Source: an uncultured Clostridia bacterium (GTDB taxonomy: Bacteria; Bacillota; Clostridia; TANB77; CAG-508). From it: DNA of 64,000 bases. The translations under genes and the position numbers were made by a program. The stretch lies in contig CAKPOA010000003.1 in assembly GCA_934169575.1 (NCBI GenBank), positions 1-64,000 of the forward strand. Direction: 5' to 3'. Under the pieces are notes generated by a model, which was not told the DNA's origin, did not search any database, and worked only from the letters and a program-made list of their open reading frames with translations. This document shows positions 25,396 through 33,288 of this stretch, piece after piece (the first letter of the stretch is position 1; each line of letters begins with the position of its first letter).

Positions 25396-26266
25396 AACAA
25401 AATTTTTCTAAAGTTTTTGCAACACCATCATTATTATTATCAAATTCAGTGATATAATTTGCAATATTTGAAACTCTTGGTGAACAACCTTTCATTGCAA
25501 TACCAAGACCGGCATTTTGAATCATTTTTAAATCATTTATATTATCACCAAAAGTAATTATTTCATTTTGATTTATATTTAATATTTTAGATAAATATTG
25601 GATTGCAACCCACTTATCAACATCTTTTTCAGAAATTTCAGTATAATAATATTCTATTGGAACATCTTCTGTTCCATTTCTAATCAATTTTCTAGACATA
25701 TGTGATACATCTAATATTTCAATATCATTTAAATTTTTTATCTTTTTTAAAATAGATTTAAAAATCAACTCATTTTTATCACATACACATATTTTTACAA
25801 CTTTTTCATTTTGCATATTTTTTACATATTCAGGTATATTCTCAACAATTTTTATTTTAGTTTTTTTACTTTCTTCTTTTTTTAAATTTTCTTTGTAATA
25901 ATATAAAATATTGTATTTTAAGGCATCTGCGATTATTGTTTTATCAGTATAAACACTATAATTTATACTATTTTCTTCACAAATTTTCATTATATTTAAT
26001 GCTTTTAATTTTGAAAGATTTTTTTCATATATTATTTCACTTTTATTTACATCATATATTATAGCACCATTTCCAGCAATTATATAATTATTAGCACCAA
26101 TTTCATCTGCAATTCCTGAAATAGAATCAACTGTTCTGCCAGATGCAATTACAACATTAATGCCTTTATTAATTGTATTTTTTATTGTTGAAATAGTTTT
26201 TTGAGTGACTTCACCATATGAATTTAACATTGTTCCATCTAAATCTATTGCTACTAATTTATACAT
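25394..26266 (-). CDS. Cof-type HAD family phosphatase
   Basis: A 290-residue haloacid-dehalogenase-type phosphatase of class IIB (Cof family). Motif I is DLDGTMLNS, motif II IASGR, and the C-terminal motif IV FGDNINDLKMI supplies Mg2+ ligands. The cap (about 85-200) varies and decides the substrate, usually a sugar phosphate or nucleotide such as FMN or PLP; the substrate here is unknown. It has its own consensus promoter and sits between the membrane-protein unit and the spore genes. Confidence 0.92.
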   Translation of the reverse strand: MYKLVAIDLDGTMLNSYGEVTQKTISTIKNTINKGINVVIASGRTVDSISGIADEIGANNYIIAGNGAIIYDVNKSEIIYEKNLSKLKALNIMKICEENSINYSVYTDKTIIADALKYNILYYYKENLKKEESKKTKIKIVENIPEYVKNMQNEKVVKICVCDKNELIFKSILKKIKNLNDIEILDVSHMSRKLIRNGTEDVPIEYYYTEISEKDVDKWVAIQYLSKILNINQNEIITFGDNINDLKMIQNAGLGIAMKGCSPRVSNIANYITEFDNNNDGVAKTLEKFC

Positions 26267-26334
26267 ATTTTCTTGGTCTCCTTTCGTAATAGTTTGCTAA
26301 TTTTGAGTGGTTAATAAGGACAAACTTTAAAATT

Positions 26335-26363
26335 ATTATACTTTTTTTTTGATGTTTTGTCAA
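26335..26363 (-). promoter_or_regulatory. Promoter of the HAD phosphatase gene
   Basis: Minus-strand TTGACA (26358-26363) and TATAAT (26335-26340) with 17-bp spacing: a perfect consensus. Confidence 0.8.
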
Positions 26364-26374
26364 TGTTAATCATA

Positions 26375-26401
26375 AAAGGCAGGAGCACAACTCCTGCCTT
26401 T
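26375..26401 (-). terminator. Terminator of the SASP gene
   Basis: AAAGGCAGGAG and CTCCTGCCTTT form an 11-bp GC-rich stem with a CACAA loop, 84 bases after the SASP stop on the minus strand. Confidence 0.85.
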
Positions 26402-26484
26402 ATGTATTTGCTTTTTTGGACAAAACCACTCAAAAACAAATTATAAAACCAAGAATAATACTTCTGCCTAAAATCTAATAATAA

Positions 26485-26691
26485 CTATTTGTTAGCCATA
26501 TTGTTTTCAACTTGTTGTATCATTTTCTTAACCATGTTACCACCGATTCTACCTGCATCTCTTGATGAGATATCACCATTGTAACCTTCTTTTAAGTTAA
26601 CTCCAACTTCTGAAGCTACTTCATATTTGAATTTATCTAATGCAGACATAGCTTCTGGAACTAATTTTTTATTACTGTTTGTATTTGCCAT
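26485..26691 (-). CDS. Alpha/beta-type small acid-soluble spore protein
   Basis: A 68-residue DNA-coating protein of the spore core that protects DNA from UV and heat and supplies amino acids on germination. The family pattern is clear: ALDKFKYEVASEVGV (with the GPR protease cleavage region) and SRDAGRIGGNMVKKMI for the DNA-binding helix. Strong AGGAGGTGA ribosome site before the ATG. Transcription should use the forespore sigma-G, but I could not place a convincing -35/-10. Divergent from spoIVA with 226 bases between. Confidence 0.95.
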   Translation of the reverse strand: MANTNSNKKLVPEAMSALDKFKYEVASEVGVNLKEGYNGDISSRDAGRIGGNMVKKMIQQVENNMANK

Positions 26692-26917
26692 TTTATTTCA
26701 CCTCCTGCTAATATTAACATTTTCACGAAAAAGTGCTTGCTTTTTCTAAAGTTATGATATGCAAAAAACAAAAAAATAAACAGGAAATAAAATGAAAAAA
26801 AGAAAAAAAGTGTAAACAAAAAAATTATATAAAAATGTAATAAAATTTTAAAAACTTTCATATAAATTAACTAAAGTTTAGTACAAACATTTTCTACATA
26901 CGAGGGAGGTTAAATAG

Positions 26918-28396
26918 ATGGAAAATCTAGGATTATATGAAGATATTGCAAAAAGAACAGATGGCGATATCTATGTTGGAGTTGTAGGTCCTGTAAGAAC
27001 TGGAAAATCGACATTTATAAAAAAGTTTATGGATTTACTTGTAATACCAAACATAAATAATGAATACAAAAAAGAAAGAGCAAAAGATGAGTTGCCACAA
27101 AGTGCAGCAGGAAAAACAATAATGACAACAGAACCAAAATTTGTACCAAATGAAGCAATTGAAATAACAATAGATGAAAAAATAAAATTAAAAACACGAT
27201 TAGTTGATTGTGTGGGATACTTAGTTCCAAATAGTATTGGATATCTTGAAGATGATAAGCCAAGAATGGTAAAAACACCATGGTCAGAAGAAGAAATACC
27301 TTTTGAACAAGCTGCTGAAATTGGAACAAAAAAAGTAATAGAAGAACACTCAACAATTGGAATATTAATAACAACAGATGGTTCTTTTACTGAAATACCA
27401 AGAGAAGATTATATAAAAGCAGAAGAAAGAGTTGTAACAGAATTAAAAAATATTAATAAACCATTTATAATTTTATTAAACTCAAGTGATCCTCAATCTA
27501 GTCAAACACAAAAATTGGCACAAGATTTAAGGAAAAAATATAAATCAACTGTTATGCCAATAAACTGTGCAAATTTGAATATGGAAGATTTAACAAATAT
27601 TTTTTCAAATATATTGTATGAATTTCCTGTAAGTCAAATTAATTTTAAATTACCTGCATGGGTAAATGGATTAAAATATTCACATCCATTAAAAAAAGAA
27701 TTATTTGAAGAAATTAAAAATGCTTTTGATAATGTATCACTTTTAAGAGAAGTTTCGGTATGTGCAAAATCTATAGAAAAAACTGAAATCATTTCAAATA
27801 CAAATATTAATAATATTATGCTTGGAAATGGTCAAGTGAATATTTCTATTTTATTAAATGATGAATTATTTTATAAAGTTTTAAGTGAGATGACTAATGT
27901 AACAGTAAATAATGAAGGTGATTTATTTAGAATTATTAGCGAATTATCTGTTACAAAAATAAAATATGACAAAATTGCAGATGCTTTAAATGAAGTTGAA
28001 AGAAAAGGTTATGGAATTGTAACTCCTTCAATTGATGAAATGATCTTAGATGAACCTGAAATGGTAAAACAAGGTTCAAGATTTGGAGTGAAATTAAAAG
28101 CTACAGCTCCTAGTTTGCATATTATAAAAGCTAATATTGAAACAGAAGTATCACCAATTGTAGGCTCTGAAAAACAATCAGAAGAACTTGTAAATTATTT
28201 GCTTTCAGAATTTGAAAGCGATCCAAAACAAATTTGGGAATCTAATATATTTGGAAAAAGTTTGCATTCATTAGTAAATGAAGGACTACAAACTAAACTT
28301 TCTAAAATGCCGGAAGAAGCCCAAATGAAGCTACAAGAAACCTTAGAAAGAATAGTAAATGAGGGCAGTGGAGGATTGATTTGTATAATATTATAA
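26918..28396 (+). CDS. spoIVA: Stage IV sporulation protein A (spore coat morphogenetic ATPase)
   Basis: A 492-residue ATPase, exactly the usual size, that polymerises on the outer forespore membrane as the platform for coat assembly and is needed for cortex formation. The Walker A motif is VVGPVRTGKSTF, the switch-like DCVGYLVPNS follows, and the Walker-B-like TDGSFTEI is present, as is the C-terminal tail GGLICIIL that anchors to SpoVM/membrane. GGGAGG precedes the ATG. Expression should depend on mother-cell sigma-E, though no clean promoter was found. Confidence 0.97.
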   Translation: MENLGLYEDIAKRTDGDIYVGVVGPVRTGKSTFIKKFMDLLVIPNINNEYKKERAKDELPQSAAGKTIMTTEPKFVPNEAIEITIDEKIKLKTRLVDCVGYLVPNSIGYLEDDKPRMVKTPWSEEEIPFEQAAEIGTKKVIEEHSTIGILITTDGSFTEIPREDYIKAEERVVTELKNINKPFIILLNSSDPQSSQTQKLAQDLRKKYKSTVMPINCANLNMEDLTNIFSNILYEFPVSQINFKLPAWVNGLKYSHPLKKELFEEIKNAFDNVSLLREVSVCAKSIEKTEIISNTNINNIMLGNGQVNISILLNDELFYKVLSEMTNVTVNNEGDLFRIISELSVTKIKYDKIADALNEVERKGYGIVTPSIDEMILDEPEMVKQGSRFGVKLKATAPSLHIIKANIETEVSPIVGSEKQSEELVNYLLSEFESDPKQIWESNIFGKSLHSLVNEGLQTKLSKMPEEAQMKLQETLERIVNEGSGGLICIIL

Positions 28397-28431
28397 ATCT
28401 TTTGAAAAGTGTATAAAGGCAAATATTTTTT

Positions 28432-28470
28432 AAAACTTGTAATATTACAAAAATATTACAAGTTTTTGAC
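28432..28470 (+). terminator. Terminator of spoIVA
   Basis: AAAACTTGTAATATT and AATATTACAAGTTTT give a 15-bp perfect stem with a 5-nt loop, followed by T residues. It separates spoIVA from the Tad-like operon. Confidence 0.88.
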
Positions 28471-28495
28471 ATTTTTGTAACAAGAGTAATAAATA

Positions 28496-28524
28496 TTGAT
28501 TTTCGCTCGAAAATATTGTAGAAT
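28496..28524 (+). promoter_or_regulatory. Promoter and candidate operator of the Tad-like operon
   Basis: TTGATT (28496-28501) and TAGAAT (28519-28524), spacing 17 bp. The 16-base perfect palindrome ATTTTCGCTCGAAAAT (28499-28514) overlaps the -35 and fills the spacer, an arrangement suited to repression. No matching regulator gene is adjacent. Confidence 0.65.
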
Positions 28525-28556
28525 AAAAGGAGAATAAAAAATAGGAGGAATATATT

Positions 28557-29663
28557 ATGGCAATGAATCCAATGCAAAAAAAATCAAGAATATCATTTAT
28601 TTTAGGAATGTTACTAATGCTGGTTATAGCAGGAATTGTAGTAGCATTATTATATATGAAAATACAAAATCAACAAAAAACAATTGATAAATATAAGGTA
28701 TCTGTATCAAAAGTATATGTGTTAAATTCAGATGTAAAATCTGGACAAGTATTATCACAAGATATGTTTACATTAACAGAAGTACCTAAAAGTACAATAC
28801 CTGCAAATGCAACAACAGATATTGCAACAACATTAGGTTCATATTCATTAAGTACAGATTCAGGTTTAGCAATATATACAAAAAATGATGCTACAAATGG
28901 AATTACATATGTTGTGATGGTAAATGGAAAAGAACGTAATATATATAGATATGGAACAGATGGAAAAGAAGAAATTGCAACAAGTTTAATGTCAGAAAAT
29001 AAAGCTTTTTATAAAGATGATAATAATAGAAATGTTGATATAACTGTAGCATCAAATTCTGTAATTGCAAAAGTTGATATGAATGCAAATACAATTATTA
29101 CTGGCTCATTAATAGCAAGAGCTGATGAAAAAATATCAGATGATTTAAGAATAATGGAATACAATGTATTAACTTTACCAATAGATTTAATTACAGGTAA
29201 TTATGTAGATATTAGATTACAATTACCAAATGGACAAGATTACGTAGTTGTGTCTAAAAAACAAGTAACAGTACCTATTTCTAATGGGGTTTATTTATCA
29301 GATACAATTCAAATGAACTTAACAGAAAAAGAAATATTATATATGTCATGTGCTATTGTTGAAAATTTCCAAATGAAAGGTTCTAAATTATATGCTGTAA
29401 AATATACAGAAGCAGGAATACAAGAAAAAGCAGCATTAACATATGTACCAAGTGAAGATGTTAGAAGTGAAATAAGCGAAAATTCAAATATTGTTGATAA
29501 AGCTATAGAAGGATTAGGTAGCAGAAGGGCAGACATTGAAAGACAAATAAATCAAAATTCATATGGAGATGAAGACGGTATTTCAAGTGGAATAGATAAG
29601 AGTACAGCTGCAACATTAGAAGCTAGAAAATCATATTTAGAAACTTTAGTACCAACAAATTAA
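28557..29663 (+). CDS. CpaB/RcpC-like pilus assembly protein (SAF domain)
   Basis: A 368-residue protein with one N-terminal membrane helix (12-33) and an extracytoplasmic part starting with an SAF-like module (VYVLNSDVKSGQVLSQDMF, 53-71). In the family, SAF proteins of Tad systems sit at the base of the machine (CpaB/RcpC); here an outer membrane is lacking, so a cell-wall role is likely. A second stretch (200-260: YNVLTLPIDLITGNYVDIRL) fits the RcpC core. AGGAGGAATATATT precedes the ATG. First gene of the Tad-like operon, 36 bases after the promoter's -10. Confidence 0.75.
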   Translation: MAMNPMQKKSRISFILGMLLMLVIAGIVVALLYMKIQNQQKTIDKYKVSVSKVYVLNSDVKSGQVLSQDMFTLTEVPKSTIPANATTDIATTLGSYSLSTDSGLAIYTKNDATNGITYVVMVNGKERNIYRYGTDGKEEIATSLMSENKAFYKDDNNRNVDITVASNSVIAKVDMNANTIITGSLIARADEKISDDLRIMEYNVLTLPIDLITGNYVDIRLQLPNGQDYVVVSKKQVTVPISNGVYLSDTIQMNLTEKEILYMSCAIVENFQMKGSKLYAVKYTEAGIQEKAALTYVPSEDVRSEISENSNIVDKAIEGLGSRRADIERQINQNSYGDEDGISSGIDKSTAATLEARKSYLETLVPTN

Positions 29664-29719
29664 AATATAAGGTTTATAGGTTCCTTTCAAAAACCTAAAT
29701 TTAGTATAAGGAAGACAAT

Positions 29720-30400
29720 ATGAAATTAGTAGGATTTTTAGGGGCGTGTGATAAAGCAAATTTAATAATGTATTTAGCGAAAATTTTGACATGGAATAAT
29801 GAAAGAGTTTTGGTTATAGATGGCACAAGATTGCAAAAAATGAAATATTTGGTACCTAATATAAATCCTGAAGGACCATATATAACAGATTTTGAACAAA
29901 TTGATTTTGCTGTAGGTTTTGGAAGTATGCAACTATTAGAAAAATATTTAGGTGCAGATATTGAAAGATCGAAATATAGCTGTGTATTGGTAGACACTGA
30001 TACAGCAAGAGCTTTTGTGAATTTTGATTTGCAGAAATCAGATAAAAACTTTTTTATGACTACATTTGATTTATATTCATTAAAAAGAGGATTAGAAATA
30101 ATAAATGCTTTTAAAGAGCCACTTGATTTAACAAAAATAATTTCAAGATATCAAGTTCTTAAAAATGATGAAGAATATTTTAATTATCTTGCAATGGAAA
30201 GTAAGGCAAATTGGGGAGAAACATCAATCTATTTGCCAAATGATAGTAGTGATATTCAAGAATTTGAAGAAAACCAAAGAATATCAAGAATTAAAGTTAA
30301 AAGATTAAGTAATGAATACCAAAATGGATTAGTTGTTATTACACAAGAAATTTTGGGAGAACAAAACAAAAGTAAAATCAAGAAAAGTATAAGAGCATAA
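29720..30400 (+). CDS. Degenerate ParA/MinD-like (CpaE-type) protein 1
   Basis: A 226-residue soluble protein with the ParA fold order: a short first strand and loop (VGFLGACDKANLI) where Walker A belongs, then ERVLVIDG and CVLVDTDTA at the second and third strands. The P-loop lacks the GGxGKT core, so ATP hydrolysis is doubtful. In Tad systems CpaE/TadZ places the machine at the pole. The gene pairs with another ParA-like gene 17 bases downstream, suggesting a heterodimer in which one partner binds nucleotide. Function inferred from context. Confidence 0.6.
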   Translation: MKLVGFLGACDKANLIMYLAKILTWNNERVLVIDGTRLQKMKYLVPNINPEGPYITDFEQIDFAVGFGSMQLLEKYLGADIERSKYSCVLVDTDTARAFVNFDLQKSDKNFFMTTFDLYSLKRGLEIINAFKEPLDLTKIISRYQVLKNDEEYFNYLAMESKANWGETSIYLPNDSSDIQEFEENQRISRIKVKRLSNEYQNGLVVITQEILGEQNKSKIKKSIRA

Positions 30401-30417
30401 ATATAGGAGGAGGTAAA

Positions 30418-31263
30418 ATGCCAGTAGTAACATTATTTACATATGGAAAAGATCAAACTGGAAATACTGTATCAGCAATATCACTTGCAACATTTTTAGG
30501 TTTAACTAAAAACAAAAAAACATTGCTTTTATCTACTGGCTATAGAGATAAAACTGTTAGTGAGAGTTTTTGGCCTGTAGAAGAAAAGAAAAAAAGTCTT
30601 TTTGGTGGAAATGCTAATGTACCAAAACCTAATATATTTCAAAGAGGAATTGATGATTTAGACAGAATGGTTACAAGTAATAGGTTATCACCAGAAACAA
30701 TTACAAATTATACAAGAGTAGCGTTAAGAGATAGGTTAGAAATAATTGACAGTTATATGGGAAATCCTGAACAATATGAAAAGATACAAAGTAGTTACCC
30801 TAAAATAATTGCTGCTGCATCAAAATATTATGATAATGTAATTGTTGATATAGATAAAAGATTATCTGGGAAAATCAAAATGGAAATATTAAATATATCA
30901 GATATTGTTCTTGCAATGTCTATACAGAAAATGCACAATATCAAAGAACTTCAGGCTTTGATTGAAAGTGGAAAAATATTAAAAAAGGAAAGAACATTAA
31001 TAACACTTGGAAGATATGACAAAAACATGAAATATAATGCTAAAAATTTATCAAGAAGTGTTTTAAAACAAAGACAAATAATTGATACTATACCATATAA
31101 TTTTAAAGTTGCAGAAGCTATTCAAGAGGGAAGAATAATTGATGTTATATTTGGAATTATAAATTTAAGAAATGCAGATGAAAATTTCTTTCTAGCTCAG
31201 GAATTGCAAAGATTAGTTGATGATATTGATGCTAGAGTTTTGCAATTAGAAATGAGAAGATAA
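30418..31263 (+). CDS. ParA/MinD-like (CpaE/TadZ-type) protein 2
   Basis: A 281-residue protein with a deviant Walker A loop YGKDQTGNTVSAISLA: Lys11 corresponds to the signature lysine of ParA/MinD, but the usual GKT is GNT (Asn16). A second-strand KTLLLSTGYRD and Walker B YYDNVIVDIDK follow. It may still bind ATP weakly. It lies between the related shorter protein and the ATPase gene, the usual place of cpaE in tad loci. RBS AGGAGGAGG is strong. Confidence 0.65.
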   Translation: MPVVTLFTYGKDQTGNTVSAISLATFLGLTKNKKTLLLSTGYRDKTVSESFWPVEEKKKSLFGGNANVPKPNIFQRGIDDLDRMVTSNRLSPETITNYTRVALRDRLEIIDSYMGNPEQYEKIQSSYPKIIAAASKYYDNVIVDIDKRLSGKIKMEILNISDIVLAMSIQKMHNIKELQALIESGKILKKERTLITLGRYDKNMKYNAKNLSRSVLKQRQIIDTIPYNFKVAEAIQEGRIIDVIFGIINLRNADENFFLAQELQRLVDDIDARVLQLEMRR

Positions 31264-31283
31264 AAAAGTGAGGAGGAACTGAA

Positions 31284-33263
31284 ATGACAATAGCTAATAT
31301 ATTACTTATTATAGTAGTTATAGCAGTGGCAGTTATTGCAATAATGTATCATATAAAAGGCAAGCAAAATGCCGAAGTTGAAGAAGAAATTACAGTCGAT
31401 GATCAAACATATACATTAGATAAGATGATTGAATATGTTAAAAGAAGACTTGATGAAATTACAAAAATAAATTTATATGATATTGGACTTTCAGAAGAAG
31501 AATTAATAAGAAGAAAAAACAAAAAATATGAATTGAAAAAAGCTTTAAAAGGATGTACATATGGTGATGTTAATGATAAAAAATATGTTAAAGAATTAAT
31601 ATATGATTTACTTGCAAAAGAATATGGCGTTACTGAAATGAATATATCAAGAGCAATCCCATTTGATGTACCATCAATGCTTACTCCTCAAGATAAATTT
31701 GATATTTTACTATATACATATAAAAATGAGTTTGGATATGAAGCTTTAACAGAAATAATAAAAAAATATAATTTGGCAGTTCTAAAATATCTTCAAGGTG
31801 AAAGCAAACCTTGTTATGTTATAACATCTGAAGAAATTGAAGAAATATATGAAAAAGAGAATATTACATTATCTTTTGAAGATAAATTAAGTGTTGTTGT
31901 ACAAAGAATTTATCAGAAATATAAAGGATATAGTAGTATTGATGAAATAAGAGATATGAATATAGATGGTATATCTGGTGGTGTATCAGGTTTACCAGAA
32001 AGTTTTTTAAGCCAAGTTGCTCAAACAGGTGGAGATTATTTATCACAAATTCAAGAACATAAAGTTCCAAGAGCATGTGATAGTATATGGATATTCTTCC
32101 AAGGTAAATCAATAAGATTAGCATTTTTATCTTTTGGAACTGAGGCAGAATTAAAAAGAGTATGTCAAAACATATATAAATACAATAACCCAGGTCAGCT
32201 TTCTGATACAAATGGTTATAAAATAAATGAAATGAAAGATGGTTCTCGTGTAGTTGTAGTAAGACCTAGTATGTCAGAAACATGGGCATTTTTCGTAAGA
32301 AAATTTGACGTTAAAAGAGCTACTGTTGAACAATGGACAGGTGATACAGCAGGAAAACAAGAGGCAATAGATTTACTTAAATATTTAGTAAAAGGTGCAA
32401 GAATTACATCTATTACTGGTGAGCAAGGTTGTGGTAAAACTACTTTGCTTATGGGTATGATAGAAAATATTTATGAAACAATGAACTTACGTATAACAGA
32501 AACTGCATTTGAGTTGCATTTAAGAAAAGTTTATCCTACAAGAAATATTTTATCAATGCGTGAAACTGATACAATAGCTGGACAAGAGTGTTTGGATGTT
32601 CAGAAAAAAACTGATGGTTCTGTAAATATCATTGGTGAGGTTGCAACAGACCCTGTTGCATCTTGGATGATACAATCTGCACAGGTTGCATCTAAATTTA
32701 CATTATTTACTCACCATGCTAAAACATTTCCAGATTTAGTTACAGCATTAAGAAACTCAATGCTAAGAGCTGGTGTTTTCAAAAATGAAAAAACTGCAGA
32801 AGAGCAAGTTGTACAAGTATTAAATTTTGATGTTCACTTATCAAAAGATTTTAGAGGAAAAAGATATATTGAAAGAGTTACAGAATGTATACCAGTTATT
32901 AGTAAAAATGATTATACATTTGACCACAGAAATGAAAAAACTTTAGAAGGAAAATTTGATAAATTTTTTGATAATGCTACAAGATATTTTGCAAAAACAA
33001 CAGATAGACAATTATTTGAATATAGAAATATATTAGAATATATTGATGGTGAATATGTAATTACAAATAAAATCTCAGATTTTAATATAAAAGAAATGAG
33101 ATTAAATATGACTGATACAGATGCTGAGGAATTTGATCAATTTGTAGCTAGTCATTGGGGAGCAGATAGTGTTTATAGCTCTGAAAAATATAAACAACAA
33201 TTTAAACAAACAGAAGTAGCAAGTAAAAGAACAAGAAAAACTAAACTTGCAACAGAACAATAA
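31284..33263 (+). CDS. CpaF/TadA-type secretion ATPase with N-terminal membrane anchor
   Basis: A 659-residue VirB11/PulE-superfamily ATPase, the motor of pilus or secretion systems. Walker A is TGEQGCGKTTLLMG (near 379), the Asp/His-box region contains RETDTIAGQECLDVQKK, Walker B is GSVNIIGEVATDP, and the catalytic His motif is FTHHAK. Unlike soluble CpaF, it begins with a hydrophobic helix (about 3-23) and a charged cytoplasmic linker, then a long N-terminal domain (45-360). The helix could tether the motor to the membrane. It lies upstream of the membrane platform gene, as in tad loci. ATPase identity is solid; the exported cargo is not known. Confidence 0.85.
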   Translation: MTIANILLIIVVIAVAVIAIMYHIKGKQNAEVEEEITVDDQTYTLDKMIEYVKRRLDEITKINLYDIGLSEEELIRRKNKKYELKKALKGCTYGDVNDKKYVKELIYDLLAKEYGVTEMNISRAIPFDVPSMLTPQDKFDILLYTYKNEFGYEALTEIIKKYNLAVLKYLQGESKPCYVITSEEIEEIYEKENITLSFEDKLSVVVQRIYQKYKGYSSIDEIRDMNIDGISGGVSGLPESFLSQVAQTGGDYLSQIQEHKVPRACDSIWIFFQGKSIRLAFLSFGTEAELKRVCQNIYKYNNPGQLSDTNGYKINEMKDGSRVVVVRPSMSETWAFFVRKFDVKRATVEQWTGDTAGKQEAIDLLKYLVKGARITSITGEQGCGKTTLLMGMIENIYETMNLRITETAFELHLRKVYPTRNILSMRETDTIAGQECLDVQKKTDGSVNIIGEVATDPVASWMIQSAQVASKFTLFTHHAKTFPDLVTALRNSMLRAGVFKNEKTAEEQVVQVLNFDVHLSKDFRGKRYIERVTECIPVISKNDYTFDHRNEKTLEGKFDKFFDNATRYFAKTTDRQLFEYRNILEYIDGEYVITNKISDFNIKEMRLNMTDTDAEEFDQFVASHWGADSVYSSEKYKQQFKQTEVASKRTRKTKLATEQ

Positions 33264-33288
33264 AATACCAGAATAGGAGGTGCAAATA

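Noticed and set aside
26661..26861. Minus-strand frame overlapping the SASP start
   Set aside because: Almost only Phe, Leu, Lys and Tyr; it overlaps the SASP RBS and is explained by A/T tracts.
26692..26917. Sigma-G and sigma-E promoters for SASP and spoIVA
   Set aside because: GCATA- and CATAC-like words are present but spacing is wrong (about 19 bp or no partner), so no promoter is claimed.
29664..29719. Hairpin TAGGTT...AACCTA between the CpaB-like gene and the next
   Set aside because: Short stem, no T tract; not credible as a terminator in the middle of the operon.
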